Shown here: in pieces, positions 8,436-16,488 of the stretch
How positions within the stretch are numbered: position 1 is the stretch's first letter
Layout: the number at the start of each line of letters is the position of its first letter
Source: Siphonobacter sp. SORGH_AS_0500
GTDB lineage: Bacteria; Bacteroidota; Bacteroidia; Cytophagales; Spirosomataceae
NCBI RefSeq assembly: GCF_002838835.1
Contig: NZ_NHPP01000001.1
Coordinates: 248,001 to 312,000 of the forward strand
Reading direction: 5' to 3'
Length of the DNA stretch: 64,000 bases
Position numbers and translations under genes: made by a program
The notes under the pieces: model-generated
Seen by the model: the letters and a program-made list of their open reading frames with translations, nothing else
What the model was told of the DNA's origin: nothing
The model's database searches: none

Positions 8436-9320
8436 ATGAAATTACTTACCCCTACCCCCTGGCCCGATTACGAGCTGATTGATTGCGGCAATTTTGAGAA
8501 ACTCGAACGCTTTGGTGCCTACACGCTGGCACGACCAGAACCGCAGGCCATCTGGGACAAAACCCTTTCGGATGCGGAATGGGAACAAAAAGCTCAGGCT
8601 TATTTCAAACGGGAAAAGGGGAATACGGAAAAAGGGGAATGGCTGACCAAGAAAGGCATGCCCGAACGCTGGACCGGAACCTACCAGTTAACGAACCAGA
8701 AACTGACTTATAAGCTGGCGTTATCTTCCTTTAAACACGTCGGCTTATTTCCAGAACAGGCGGCTAACTGGGAGTTTATTTACCAGAAAACCAAAGCGTT
8801 AGGCGTTCCGAATCCTAAAGTTTTGAATCTATTTGCGTATACCGGCGTTGCTTCGCTGGCAGCCAAAGCGGCGGGTGCTGATGTTACTCACGTAGATTCC
8901 GTAAAGCAAGTCATTAGCTGGTCTCGGGAAAACATGGAGCTCAGCGAGTTAACTAATATTCGCTGGGTGGTGGAAGATGCCATGAAGTTTGTGAAGCGGG
9001 AAGTTCGCCGGGGTAATAAATACCACGGAATTATTCTTGATCCCCCCGCTTACGGTCGCGGACCCGATGGCGAGAAGTGGGTTTTGGAAGAACAGATTAA
9101 TGAACTGCTTAAGCTTTGTAAAGAATTATTAGAGCCCGAGCATCACTTCTTTTTGATCAATCTGTATTCGTTAAGTTTCTCGGCTTTGATCGCAGAAAGT
9201 CTGATTCTCCGTATTTTTGGCTCAACCAGTAACCCCGAATTTGGCGAGTTATACCTCCCTGATTCCTTCAACAAGAAATTACCTTTGGGTATATTTTATC
9301 GGTTCTCAACCGTTGAATAA
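8436..9320 (+). CDS. Class I SAM-dependent methyltransferase, RlmI/RlmK-like
   Basis: Predicted cytosine-C5-type or related rRNA methyltransferase (Methyltrans_SAM, PF10672-like). The SAM-binding motif I is NLFAYTGVASLAAKAAGADVTHVD, i.e. the FAYTG-x2-SL-A loop followed by VD after a beta-strand. The catalytic/IV motif is ILDPPAYGRGPDG. It is 294 residues and lacks an N-terminal PUA domain, unlike E. coli RlmI, as is common for short homologues. The 23S rRNA target is inferred from family only. It stands alone between a terminator and a two-component system. Confidence 0.8.
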   Translation: MKLLTPTPWPDYELIDCGNFEKLERFGAYTLARPEPQAIWDKTLSDAEWEQKAQAYFKREKGNTEKGEWLTKKGMPERWTGTYQLTNQKLTYKLALSSFKHVGLFPEQAANWEFIYQKTKALGVPNPKVLNLFAYTGVASLAAKAAGADVTHVDSVKQVISWSRENMELSELTNIRWVVEDAMKFVKREVRRGNKYHGIILDPPAYGRGPDGEKWVLEEQINELLKLCKELLEPEHHFFLINLYSLSFSALIAESLILRIFGSTSNPEFGELYLPDSFNKKLPLGIFYRFSTVE

Positions 9321-9383
9321 GCCTATTTTTTAGTTGATTTAGCGTAGCAGGATCGATCCGTTCGGCTGCTTAAAATATATCAA

Positions 9384-10070
9384 ATGATGAAGCTATTAAT
9401 CATTGAAGATGAACCCAAAACGGTTCAGTCCGTACGGCAGGGTTTGGAAGAAAACGGATTTGAAGTAGACATTGCTTACGACGGCCTGATTGGTAAACAT
9501 CTGGCGAAAAAAAATCCGTATGATTTAATAGTTTCAGACATCATCATGCCCGGCCTGAACGGCGTAGAACTTACGCGTGAACTTCGTAGCGAAGGCGTTG
9601 AAACGCCCATCTTGTTACTAACTGCTCTGGGCGGCATCGACGAAAAACTGATGGGTTTTGATGCTGGAGCGGATGATTATCTGACGAAACCTTTCGAGTT
9701 CGCCGAGTTACTGGCCCGTATTCGCGTATTGGCCCGTCGCTGGAATGGCTCAATGCCTATTGCTTCCAACATTCTCCGATACACCGATCTGGAAATGAAT
9801 CTGGATTCAAAGACAGTTACCCGTGGAGAGAAAAAGATTGAACTCACCGCCCGTGAATTTGCTCTGCTGGAATTTATGCTTCGCAATCAGGGAAAGGTGC
9901 TTTCGAAGGCTGAAATCGCTGAAAAAGTCTGGGACGTTAACTTCGATACCGGTACGAATGTCATTGAAGTATACATTAATCTTTTGCGTAAAAAGGTAGA
10001 TAAAGATTTCACGACCCGCCTCATTCACACGCAATACGGCATGGGTTATGTATTAAAAGTAGAAGATTAA
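9384..10070 (+). CDS. OmpR/PhoB-family response regulator
   Basis: Receiver domain at residues 1-120 with acidic pocket EDE (8-10), phospho-acceptor Asp52 (LIVSDIIMPG) and the conserved Lys in DDYLTKPFE. The winged-helix DNA-binding domain is at about 130-225 (KKIELTAREFALLEFMLRN, GTNVIEVYINLLRKKVD). An alternative ATG lies one codon downstream. It is followed after 90 bases by a sensor kinase, with which it forms a CusR/CusS-like pair. A hairpin sits between the two. Confidence 0.92.
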   Translation: MMKLLIIEDEPKTVQSVRQGLEENGFEVDIAYDGLIGKHLAKKNPYDLIVSDIIMPGLNGVELTRELRSEGVETPILLLTALGGIDEKLMGFDAGADDYLTKPFEFAELLARIRVLARRWNGSMPIASNILRYTDLEMNLDSKTVTRGEKKIELTAREFALLEFMLRNQGKVLSKAEIAEKVWDVNFDTGTNVIEVYINLLRKKVDKDFTTRLIHTQYGMGYVLKVED

Positions 10071-10079
10071 TTAATCGTT

Positions 10080-10115
10080 CTTAGGGAAAGTGTTCTGCAC
10101 TTTCCCTAAGAAAAA
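10080..10115. other. Perfect intercistronic stem-loop between response regulator and kinase
   Basis: CTTAGGGAAAGTG (10080-10092) pairs perfectly with 10098-10110 over a 5-base loop. A T-tract is absent downstream on the plus strand (AAAAA follows instead), so this is not a canonical terminator. It may lower kinase expression relative to the regulator or stabilise mRNA ends. Confidence 0.55.
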
Positions 10116-10160
10116 CGCTCCTGATTACCCATTCCTGATCGCTTCATTCAGTATCCACTT

Positions 10161-11537
10161 ATGCAGATTCGTACTCGCCTAACCATTCAATTTACATTGC
10201 TGGTTTCAGTGATTGTCTTGTTAGCGTTTACGGCCATTTATTATTTCAGAAAATACAATTTAGAAGAACAATTTTATTACCGGCTTCGCCAGAAGGCGTT
10301 AAGTACCGTTGAATTATTGGTTAATCAGAATGAAGTAAATTCTGAAACATTAAAGCTCATTGATCAGTCTAATCGGGACTTATTGTACAAAGAAAACGTC
10401 ATTTTATATACCTACAGAAACGATATTTATCACCTTTCCAATGACACGATTAACTTCAATTTAGATCGGAATATACTGAACCAGATTCGATTAAATAAAG
10501 AGTTAAAAATTGAAAAAGGGGAATATAAAATTTACGGGTTGTACTACACCAACGAAGGTGAACGCATGGTCAGCGTAGCCGGAGCCGTTGACGTAGCCGA
10601 TCAGATTAGTATGCGGGCTTTACTCCGCATTTTAGTGTACGCTTACATCTCTTCTATCTTACTGGTTGCTGTTGTAGGCTGGTTTTTTGCAGGGAGGGCT
10701 TTAGTGCCGATTTCGACGGTTATTAATGAAGTACAGCGAATTTATCCGCAGAATTTAAGTAAGCGGGTTAATACCCAGAATGAAAAGGATGAAATCGGGC
10801 GATTAACCTTTACTTTCAATGCTCTTTTAGATCGGGTTGAACAGGCTTTCCGCTTACAGAATATGTTCATTTCGAACGTTTCGCACGAATTAAAAAATCC
10901 ACTTACCAAGATTATTTCCCAGCTTGAAGTAACCCTCCTTCGGGAACGTTCTTCGGAGGAATACCGCAATACCATTGCATCCGTACTTGCGGATAGTCGT
11001 GATTTAAGCCAGCTTTCAAACACCTTATTGGAATTAGCTAAAGTTTCCGATCAGAATCAACCCTTTCTGACGGCTCCGGTTCGGATGGATGAAATCGTCT
11101 GGGATGCCCGTGATTTATTACGGACCACGCACGAAACCTACACCATTAAAGTAGAATTTCCGGCTGATATTGAAGATGAAACCATTTTGACCTTAAATGG
11201 CAACGCGTATTTGCTGAAAGTAGCCGTTATTAATTTAATGGAAAATGGCTGTAAATTCTCGGTAGATCATATTGTTAATGTAGCCGTTCAGCCTTCTGAA
11301 AGCGAATTGAAATTGATCTTCAATAATCGGTCCAATATCGCTGAAGAAGAAATTGGCCTGATCTTTCAGCCCTTTTACCGAAGCCAGAAATCCGTACGAA
11401 CTTCAGGATATGGCATCGGGTTATCGCTCGTCGATCGAATCATCAAACTTCACAATGGAACGATTGAGGTACACTCTCAGAACGGAAATGTTCAATTTGT
11501 AGTCTCATTACCGCAGGAAAAATCAAATTTTCAGTAG
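10161..11537 (+). CDS. Two-component sensor histidine kinase
   Basis: 458 residues. TM1 is at about 10-28 and TM2 at about 155-178, bracketing a periplasmic sensor region of about 125 residues. A HAMP domain (GRALVPISTVINEV) follows, then HisKA with phospho-acceptor His242 (ISNVSHELKNPLTK), and HATPase_c with N-box NLMENGCKFS and G-box SGYGIGLSLVDRII. It lies just downstream of its response regulator and is probably co-transcribed. The signal is unknown; similarity to CusS-type kinases is at topology level only. Confidence 0.92.
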   Translation: MQIRTRLTIQFTLLVSVIVLLAFTAIYYFRKYNLEEQFYYRLRQKALSTVELLVNQNEVNSETLKLIDQSNRDLLYKENVILYTYRNDIYHLSNDTINFNLDRNILNQIRLNKELKIEKGEYKIYGLYYTNEGERMVSVAGAVDVADQISMRALLRILVYAYISSILLVAVVGWFFAGRALVPISTVINEVQRIYPQNLSKRVNTQNEKDEIGRLTFTFNALLDRVEQAFRLQNMFISNVSHELKNPLTKIISQLEVTLLRERSSEEYRNTIASVLADSRDLSQLSNTLLELAKVSDQNQPFLTAPVRMDEIVWDARDLLRTTHETYTIKVEFPADIEDETILTLNGNAYLLKVAVINLMENGCKFSVDHIVNVAVQPSESELKLIFNNRSNIAEEEIGLIFQPFYRSQKSVRTSGYGIGLSLVDRIIKLHNGTIEVHSQNGNVQFVVSLPQEKSNFQ

Positions 11538-11904
11538 ATTTTAAGGATTGCTTCACCTTACATTAAGTATTCACCCGTTCATTTGCTATTGCAAAGCAAA
11601 CCAGTTTTCTCATCCGGTTAGATGGTTTGTAATGGGGGAAATGCAGACACGCTGGGGTCCATAACGTCGGCCCCAGCGTAGTCTTTTTAAACCCTTGAGG
11701 AGTATGATTAATGATAGGACAATTTACTTAGTTTATCCTGCTAATAATTCACACTAGCGAGTCCATTTACTTAATATATATTTCGATTATTCTTAAGTAA
11801 AAAATCGAAATACATATTCTTAAATCAAGTGATTTAATTTCTCCTGCCCCACTCCTCCGCCAGTATCCTGTTTGTTATTTGTCAGATCATTTACGTTTTT
11901 GTAT
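11538..11904. other. 367-bp AT-rich intergenic region with a near-perfect inverted repeat
   Basis: No gene is seen. The main structure is an inverted repeat: ATATATATTTCGATT (11774-11788) pairs with 11803-11817 with one mismatch and a 14-base loop. It resembles a dimeric-regulator operator or a leader hairpin for the small membrane protein gene at 11905. The part nearest the kinase has no clear terminator. Confidence 0.45.
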
Positions 11905-12165
11905 ATGCCTTTCTATTTAAACGGATTACGGTATCGCCCACGCCCGGCCAAACGTACATTTCCCTGGATTATCGTTAGTTTACTAGTTATTTCTGTAGCT
12001 GGAAATGTACTGCAATGGACTACTCAAAAATCGATGCAAGTACGATTAAATAATGCCATTATCAGCAGCGACTCTACCCTAGCTGCCCGTCATGAAGCTG
12101 AGCAAAAAATCAATAAATTAACGGAAGAATTAGAGATCACTAAAGAAATTCAACAACTGCGGTAA
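11905..12165 (+). CDS. Small single-pass membrane protein with a coiled-coil tail
   Basis: ATG at 11905 gives 86 residues: a basic N-terminus (LRYRPRPAKRTF), one TM helix (PWIIVSLLVISVAGNVLQW) and an alpha-helical, heptad-like tail (RHEAEQKINKLTEELEITKE). The topology suggests the N-terminus in the cytoplasm and the coiled coil outside. Function is unknown. It converges on the HDAC-like gene, whose stop is only two bases away. Confidence 0.6.
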   Translation: MPFYLNGLRYRPRPAKRTFPWIIVSLLVISVAGNVLQWTTQKSMQVRLNNAIISSDSTLAARHEAEQKINKLTEELEITKEIQQLR

Positions 12166-12166
12166 C

Positions 12167-13072
12167 TTACTGAAAATACATTGTTTCGGCTAATCGAAAC
12201 GTATTGCAGTGAGCTTCTACAATAGCCGCCAGACGTTTGGAATATCCTCCTCCCATCACTACAACTATTGGTAACTGGTATTGCCTGGCATAATGAAACA
12301 CCATTTCATCACGTTTTTTACAGCCTTCTTTTGTCAGACTTAGTTTACCTAATTTGTCCGTACCCAGTACGTCTACGCCGGAAATAAAAAACAGAAAATC
12401 TGGTTTTTGCTCTTCAATTAATGCAGGTAAATGTGCTGCCAACAAAGCTAGGTAAGTCTCGTCCTGCGTATGCGTTGCCAGTTCTATGTCCAGGTCTGAC
12501 TTTTCTTTGTGCAATGGATAGTTATCTTTTCCATGCATCGAAAAAGTAAACACTCGGGGCTCCTTTTCAAAAATACAGGCCGTCCCATTACCCTGATGAA
12601 CGTCCAGATCAATGACCAGAATCTTCTTACTTAGTTCGGTTTTCAATAAATAGTTCGCGGCAATTCCTACATCATTCAATAAGCAGAATCCCTCTCCCTT
12701 ATCCGCATAAGCGTGATGCGTACCACCAGCTACGTTCATTGCTACGCCATATTTCCGGGCATAATGACAGCAGTCGATGGTACCCTGAGCAATAATAATC
12801 TCCCGCTGAACCAGTTGTTCCGTCAAAGGAAAACCAATTCGCCGCACCATCTTATCTGATAACTGAAGCGTCCGCAGATCATGCCAGTACTGCTCCGTGT
12901 GGGTAGTCAAAATCCATTGTTCCTCAATGGGTTGAGGAACAAAAAACGAGTCCTCGGCTACGGTTCCTTCCCGCAATAACTGTTGAGGGATTAACTCATA
13001 TTTTTCCATCGGAAAGCGGTGTCCTTCGGGTAAAGGGTAACAGTATTCCGGGGCATAGGCAATCTTTAGCAT
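12167..13072 (-). CDS. Histone-deacetylase-family (AcuC/HDAC-like) amidohydrolase
   Basis: Zn-dependent deacetylase fold, 301 residues. The tandem histidines GGTHHA (His119/His120), Zn ligands Asp157 and His159 in VIDLDVHQGNGT, and the third ligand Asp in FFISGVDVLGTDKLG are all present, as is the C-terminal MGGGY loop carrying the catalytic Tyr. It is therefore predicted to be active. Bacterial members deacetylate acetyl-lysine, acetylpolyamines or acetoin-pathway proteins; which one applies here cannot be told. No linked acetyltransferase or acetyl-CoA synthetase is nearby. Confidence 0.87.
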   Translation of the reverse strand: MLKIAYAPEYCYPLPEGHRFPMEKYELIPQQLLREGTVAEDSFFVPQPIEEQWILTTHTEQYWHDLRTLQLSDKMVRRIGFPLTEQLVQREIIIAQGTIDCCHYARKYGVAMNVAGGTHHAYADKGEGFCLLNDVGIAANYLLKTELSKKILVIDLDVHQGNGTACIFEKEPRVFTFSMHGKDNYPLHKEKSDLDIELATHTQDETYLALLAAHLPALIEEQKPDFLFFISGVDVLGTDKLGKLSLTKEGCKKRDEMVFHYARQYQLPIVVVMGGGYSKRLAAIVEAHCNTFRLAETMYFQ

Positions 13073-13192
13073 ACCAAAACGCGTAAATAAAATCCTCAGA
13101 GTTTTCTAGTCAAACGTGCAGCCTTCTGAATTGTTCATTGGCCAGGCTGGTCTCATTTTTTAACAAGTAATCATCAACCAATCTTCGAAATC

Positions 13193-13705
13193 ATGAAAAA
13201 GCTGGTAGTTCTTTTCCTCTTTAGTGCCACTGTTTCTTTCGCTCAATCTTCTGTAGACGATTCGCGAAAGGATTTGGTGAGCAACCTGAGCAGCACAAGT
13301 GATTATTCCATGTTCACCAATGCATTGAATGTAAGTGGCTTGTCTCAGACTATCAAAAGTAACGGCCCATTTACGCTCTTCGCTCCTACGGATAAAGCTT
13401 TTGAAAAAATGAATTCTTCGGAGGATCTGATGAAAACTGAAAACAAAGAGAAGCTTACCAAACTGCTCTCTAATCATATTCTGACGGGAAAATACACCTC
13501 TAAATCAATCAAAGAAGCGATTGAGCAAGGGAAAGGTAAGGCAGAGTTCAAGACTCTTTCCGGGGGAACGGTTGTGGCTTCGCTATCAGACAATGCAATC
13601 TTATTGACCGATGAAGCGGGTAACACCTCCCGGGTAACCATGCCCGATCAGAACTCAGAAAATGGAATCATCCACATCATTGATACCGCTGGAATGGCTA
13701 AATAA
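13193..13705 (+). CDS. Exported fasciclin (FAS1) domain protein 1
   Basis: 170 residues: signal peptide MKKLVVLFLFSATVSFAQ and one FAS1 domain with the H1 motif GPFTLFAPTDKAFEKM and H2 motif NGIIHIIDTAGM. FAS1 domains mediate adhesion or protein-protein contacts at the cell surface. It is the first of three FAS1 genes within 2.7 kb, all on the plus strand but each with its own terminator. Paralogy with those at 14566 and 15256 is clear from the shared PFT-FAPT and NG-H motifs. Confidence 0.9.
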   Translation: MKKLVVLFLFSATVSFAQSSVDDSRKDLVSNLSSTSDYSMFTNALNVSGLSQTIKSNGPFTLFAPTDKAFEKMNSSEDLMKTENKEKLTKLLSNHILTGKYTSKSIKEAIEQGKGKAEFKTLSGGTVVASLSDNAILLTDEAGNTSRVTMPDQNSENGIIHIIDTAGMAK

Positions 13706-13723
13706 TTCATGCATGCTGTAACC

Positions 13724-13763
13724 AAAGGCCCGGTGAAAGAAAAAATCTCACCGGGCCTTTTTC
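13724..13763 (+). terminator. Terminator after FAS1 gene 1
   Basis: A perfect 13-bp stem (13724-13736 with 13748-13760) is followed by T-rich sequence. Confidence 0.8.
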
Positions 13764-13821
13764 TGTGTCTGCTATCTAGTAACTTGCCTTCCGTTATTAT
13801 CCAACAGTTTAATATTTTTAC

Positions 13822-14385
13822 ATGGCTACGTGGTTTTTAGGTAAGATTCGATTCACGAAGGAGATTGATGCAGGGAAGTTTCAAACGGTAACAGAAGCCT
13901 ATTTACTGGATGCTGTTTCATTTACAGATGCAGAAGCTCGTTTATACGATTTGTTAGGTGACAATGCTCCTGATTTTCGGGTATCGAGTCTTTCTCCAAT
14001 GAAAGTTCAGGAAGTTTTTCATGTAGATGGACCTGAGTTAAAGTGGTTTAAGGCCAAAATTGTGATTACTACTTTTGACGAAAAAGCGAAGAAAGAGAAA
14101 AAATCATCCGCTACTTTTCTGGTCAATGCCGATTCAATTAAACAGGCGTATGATCGCGTAGAAGAAGCTCTGGGTCGCGTGGATGATTATGAAATTACGG
14201 ATGTTTCGTTAACGCCAATTCTGGAAGTTGTTCCTTACGAGGCTGATAACCAGCGAATGGACCAGTTCAGACCTTTGCAGGAGGCGGTTTCCGCTTTTGA
14301 GAGTGAACCCAAAGCTCCAAAAACGGAAGAAGCTGCCGAAGAATCCATTACTGCTTTCGAAAAGGCAGAGCCTAGTGCGGAATAA
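13822..14385 (+). CDS. DUF4494 domain-containing protein
   Basis: A Bacteroidota family of unknown function. The N-terminal pattern MATWFLGKIRFTKE, VTEAYLLDAVSFTDAEARLYDLL, WFKAKIVITTFDEKAKKEKK and SIKQAYDRVEEALGRVDDYE fits the domain. It has 187 residues with an acidic, probably disordered tail after about residue 145 (SEPKAPKTEEAAEES). There is no signal peptide, so it appears cytoplasmic. It sits between two FAS1 genes but is separated from both by terminators, so the linkage may be incidental. Confidence 0.85.
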   Translation: MATWFLGKIRFTKEIDAGKFQTVTEAYLLDAVSFTDAEARLYDLLGDNAPDFRVSSLSPMKVQEVFHVDGPELKWFKAKIVITTFDEKAKKEKKSSATFLVNADSIKQAYDRVEEALGRVDDYEITDVSLTPILEVVPYEADNQRMDQFRPLQEAVSAFESEPKAPKTEEAAEESITAFEKAEPSAE

Positions 14386-14405
14386 GCACGCGTTTAGTAG
14401 TTCAT

Positions 14406-14466
14406 TAAAAGCCTGTTCATCAAACCATTATGTCTGTAATGCGTAGAGGTGAACAGGTTTTTTCAT
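14406..14466 (+). terminator. Terminator after the DUF4494 gene
   Basis: Arms AAAGCCTGTTCA and TGAACAGGTTTT flank a loop of about 30 bases and are followed by a T-run. Confidence 0.6.
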
Positions 14467-14565
14467 GGATGAGCCGTAAATTTAGTTGCCGACGGGTACG
14501 AAGTTTAAACTTTTAATAGTTTAGTTCGTTCTAAATCTCAAGCATTGACCTATTTACCCCTCAAC

Positions 14566-15135
14566 ATGATGAAAAAGATTGGAATTCTAGCCTTATTCCT
14601 CTACAGCTGTGCTCCTACCCAAAGCCCCAGCAAATCTACCCCCTCTACTACTCCAGCATCAACGGACACGCCGGCGGTAGCCTCGGGTGGACGAACGAAC
14701 ATCAGCGATCAGACCAGTCAATCTAATACGCATACCATTCTGGCGAAAGCGTTAAAAGAGTCAGGATTTGCCAATACATTAAAAGGAGCGGGTCCATTTA
14801 CCTTCTTTGCTCCTACGGACTCCGCTTTTTACAAATCGGATGAAATGCCCGCCTTAACGCAACCACAGGAAGTGGCTAAGCTTAGAAAAATTCTGGCTTA
14901 TCACATTGTTCCCGGAATGTGGTATACGCAGAATTTCCAGCAAATGATGGATGACAAGGGTATTAAACGTGTGGAATTAAAAACAATGACCGCTCAATTA
15001 TTGACCGTTACGAAACAGGATACCCTCTGGATTATTACGGATGCAAACGGCAACCGAGCTTCTATCATTGATGCTAATTTAAAACGAAGCAATGGCGTGG
15101 TGCACAGTATTAATGCTTTACTGGAGCCTAAATAA
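14566..15135 (+). CDS. FAS1 domain lipoprotein 2
   Basis: The start is MMKKIGILALFLYSCAPTQS with lipobox LYSC (Cys14 or 15), then a Ser/Thr/Pro-rich linker of about 35 residues and one FAS1 domain (GPFTFFAPTDSAFYKSD; NGVVHSINALLEPK). The predicted protein is lipid-anchored in the envelope. The open frame begins 7 codons earlier at a TTG, but ATG 14566 fits the lipoprotein signal. It is the second of three FAS1 genes and differs from the others in its lipid anchor. Confidence 0.87.
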   Translation: MMKKIGILALFLYSCAPTQSPSKSTPSTTPASTDTPAVASGGRTNISDQTSQSNTHTILAKALKESGFANTLKGAGPFTFFAPTDSAFYKSDEMPALTQPQEVAKLRKILAYHIVPGMWYTQNFQQMMDDKGIKRVELKTMTAQLLTVTKQDTLWIITDANGNRASIIDANLKRSNGVVHSINALLEPK

Positions 15136-15184
15136 TAGGCTCTTCTTTAACATTACTTAACTTAATTAGCTCAACTTTGCCGCT

Positions 15185-15192
15185 TACTTTTG
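15185..15192 (+). promoter_or_regulatory. Bacteroidota -7 box (TACTTTTG) for FAS1 gene 3
   Basis: Matches TAnnTTTG and predicts a leader of about 57 bases before the ATG at 15256. Confidence 0.5.
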
Positions 15193-15255
15193 CGTATATA
15201 TTTTTAATTACAATCAAAAATCAACCCAATTTCTTTATCGCCAAATCAATTTGTC

Positions 15256-15867
15256 ATGAAAAAAATCATTCTTTCAGCGGTTCTACTTGCTTCGGTTTCA
15301 GTAGCTCAGGCTCAGACGGGAGCTTTTGCGAAAGCCGCACGAAATGTAAAAGCTACGCCTAATTTTCAAAAGGCTGATTCTGTTACGCAGGGTGAACCAA
15401 AGAAATTAGCGGTAGTCATGACTGCTCAGAAAAGCATTTCAGATAATGCGGTTACTTCACCTGATTTGAGCGACTTCACCAAAGCACTTGCTCAGACGAA
15501 CGTAAAAAATACGCTTTCAACGGCTGGCCCATTTACGGTTTTTGCTCCTACAAACACCGCTTTTGAAGCTGTTCCTGATGCCGCCAAGTTTTTATCAGCA
15601 GAGAATACCAATGCCTTGCGTAAGACGCTATTTCACCACGTAGTAACCGGTAAATGGACGTCTGCTAATTTGCAGGATGCTATTAATAAAGGTAACGGCA
15701 GAACCGTTTTGAAAACCATGACTGCTCAAAATCTGATCGTTTCTAAGAAAGATAATCAGTTTGTTATTTCGGATGAACAAGGCCATCAGGCTGTCGTAGT
15801 ATTACCCGACCAAGAGCAAAAAAATGGAATTGTCCATGTTGTTTCCGCCGTGTTAATGCCTAAATAA
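15256..15867 (+). CDS. Exported fasciclin (FAS1) domain protein 3
   Basis: 203 residues: signal peptide MKKIILSAVLLASVSVAQAQ, a short linker, and one FAS1 domain with GPFTVFAPTNTAFEAVPD and NGIVHVVSAVLMPK. It is likely periplasmic or surface-exposed. The FAS1 domain resembles that of gene 1 most closely in the KWTSANLQDAINKGNG / KYTSKSIKEAIEQGKG region, indicating tandem duplication. It has its own promoter box and terminator. Confidence 0.9.
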   Translation: MKKIILSAVLLASVSVAQAQTGAFAKAARNVKATPNFQKADSVTQGEPKKLAVVMTAQKSISDNAVTSPDLSDFTKALAQTNVKNTLSTAGPFTVFAPTNTAFEAVPDAAKFLSAENTNALRKTLFHHVVTGKWTSANLQDAINKGNGRTVLKTMTAQNLIVSKKDNQFVISDEQGHQAVVVLPDQEQKNGIVHVVSAVLMPK

Positions 15868-15888
15868 TCCGATACATTTTCATGCATC

Positions 15889-15924
15889 AAAAGGCTTTCG
15901 ACAATCCATCGAAAGCCTTTTTTT
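15889..15924. terminator. Bidirectional terminator between FAS1 gene 3 and a GNAT gene
   Basis: A 13-bp stem (15889-15901 with 15909-15921) has A-run and T-run flanks serving the convergent genes. Confidence 0.8.
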
Positions 15925-15928
15925 ATAC

Positions 15929-16393
15929 CTAAATATCTTTTATAAACACGACCCGATCTTCCCCTTTCCCGGCGTAGCCCGTTACTACCGGAACCGTATA
16001 TTTACCCAGTTCTCCTATCATTTCCATTCCCATTTTGTGATGATGAAAAGCAATGGATTTTTCGTTTTGTGGCGTAGTGATCGCCTTCAGTTTATGGTAT
16101 CCTTTTGCCTTTAAGTACGCTATAAAATGCTGATAGAGTAAACTTCCTAAACCTTTTTTCTGATAACTCTCCCGAATACCTACCAAATGGACATACCCAG
16201 CGGATTGATCAGAAATAAACCCGAAAAGGTAGGCGATGGGCTTTCCCTCATCCCTAATGACGAAAGCCGTTTGTCCAAATTCATGAATGTAAATAGGATG
16301 ATGATATTTTAACGTCCGATTGCTTCCCCAGAACTCAACGATATCCTCCACAATACTAAAATAATCCCCAAGTGTACAGTTTTCAACTTTCAT
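15929..16393 (-). CDS. GNAT family N-acetyltransferase
   Basis: 154 residues. The acetyl-CoA-binding motif A is VHLVGIRESYQKKGLGSLLY (Q-x2-G-x-G), followed by a KAKGYHKLKAITTPQNEKSI strand/helix and the FHHHKMGM motif B. The substrate cannot be predicted. It lies downstream of dnaK on the same strand but behind a strong terminator, so it is probably transcribed separately. Confidence 0.88.
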   Translation of the reverse strand: MKVENCTLGDYFSIVEDIVEFWGSNRTLKYHHPIYIHEFGQTAFVIRDEGKPIAYLFGFISDQSAGYVHLVGIRESYQKKGLGSLLYQHFIAYLKAKGYHKLKAITTPQNEKSIAFHHHKMGMEMIGELGKYTVPVVTGYAGKGEDRVVFIKDI

Positions 16394-16431
16394 AGTAATG
16401 ATGCGACAGAGTGGTTTTAAAACTAACCAAT

Positions 16432-16467
16432 AAAAAAACCGATGCTCTCGCGAACATCGGTTTTTTT
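16432..16467 (-). terminator. Terminator of dnaK
   Basis: A 13-bp stem AAAAAAACCGATG / CATCGGTTTTTTT (16432-16444 and 16455-16467), with a U-tract on the minus strand. Confidence 0.8.
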
Positions 16468-16488
16468 ATTAATTCAATTCAGCTTGTC

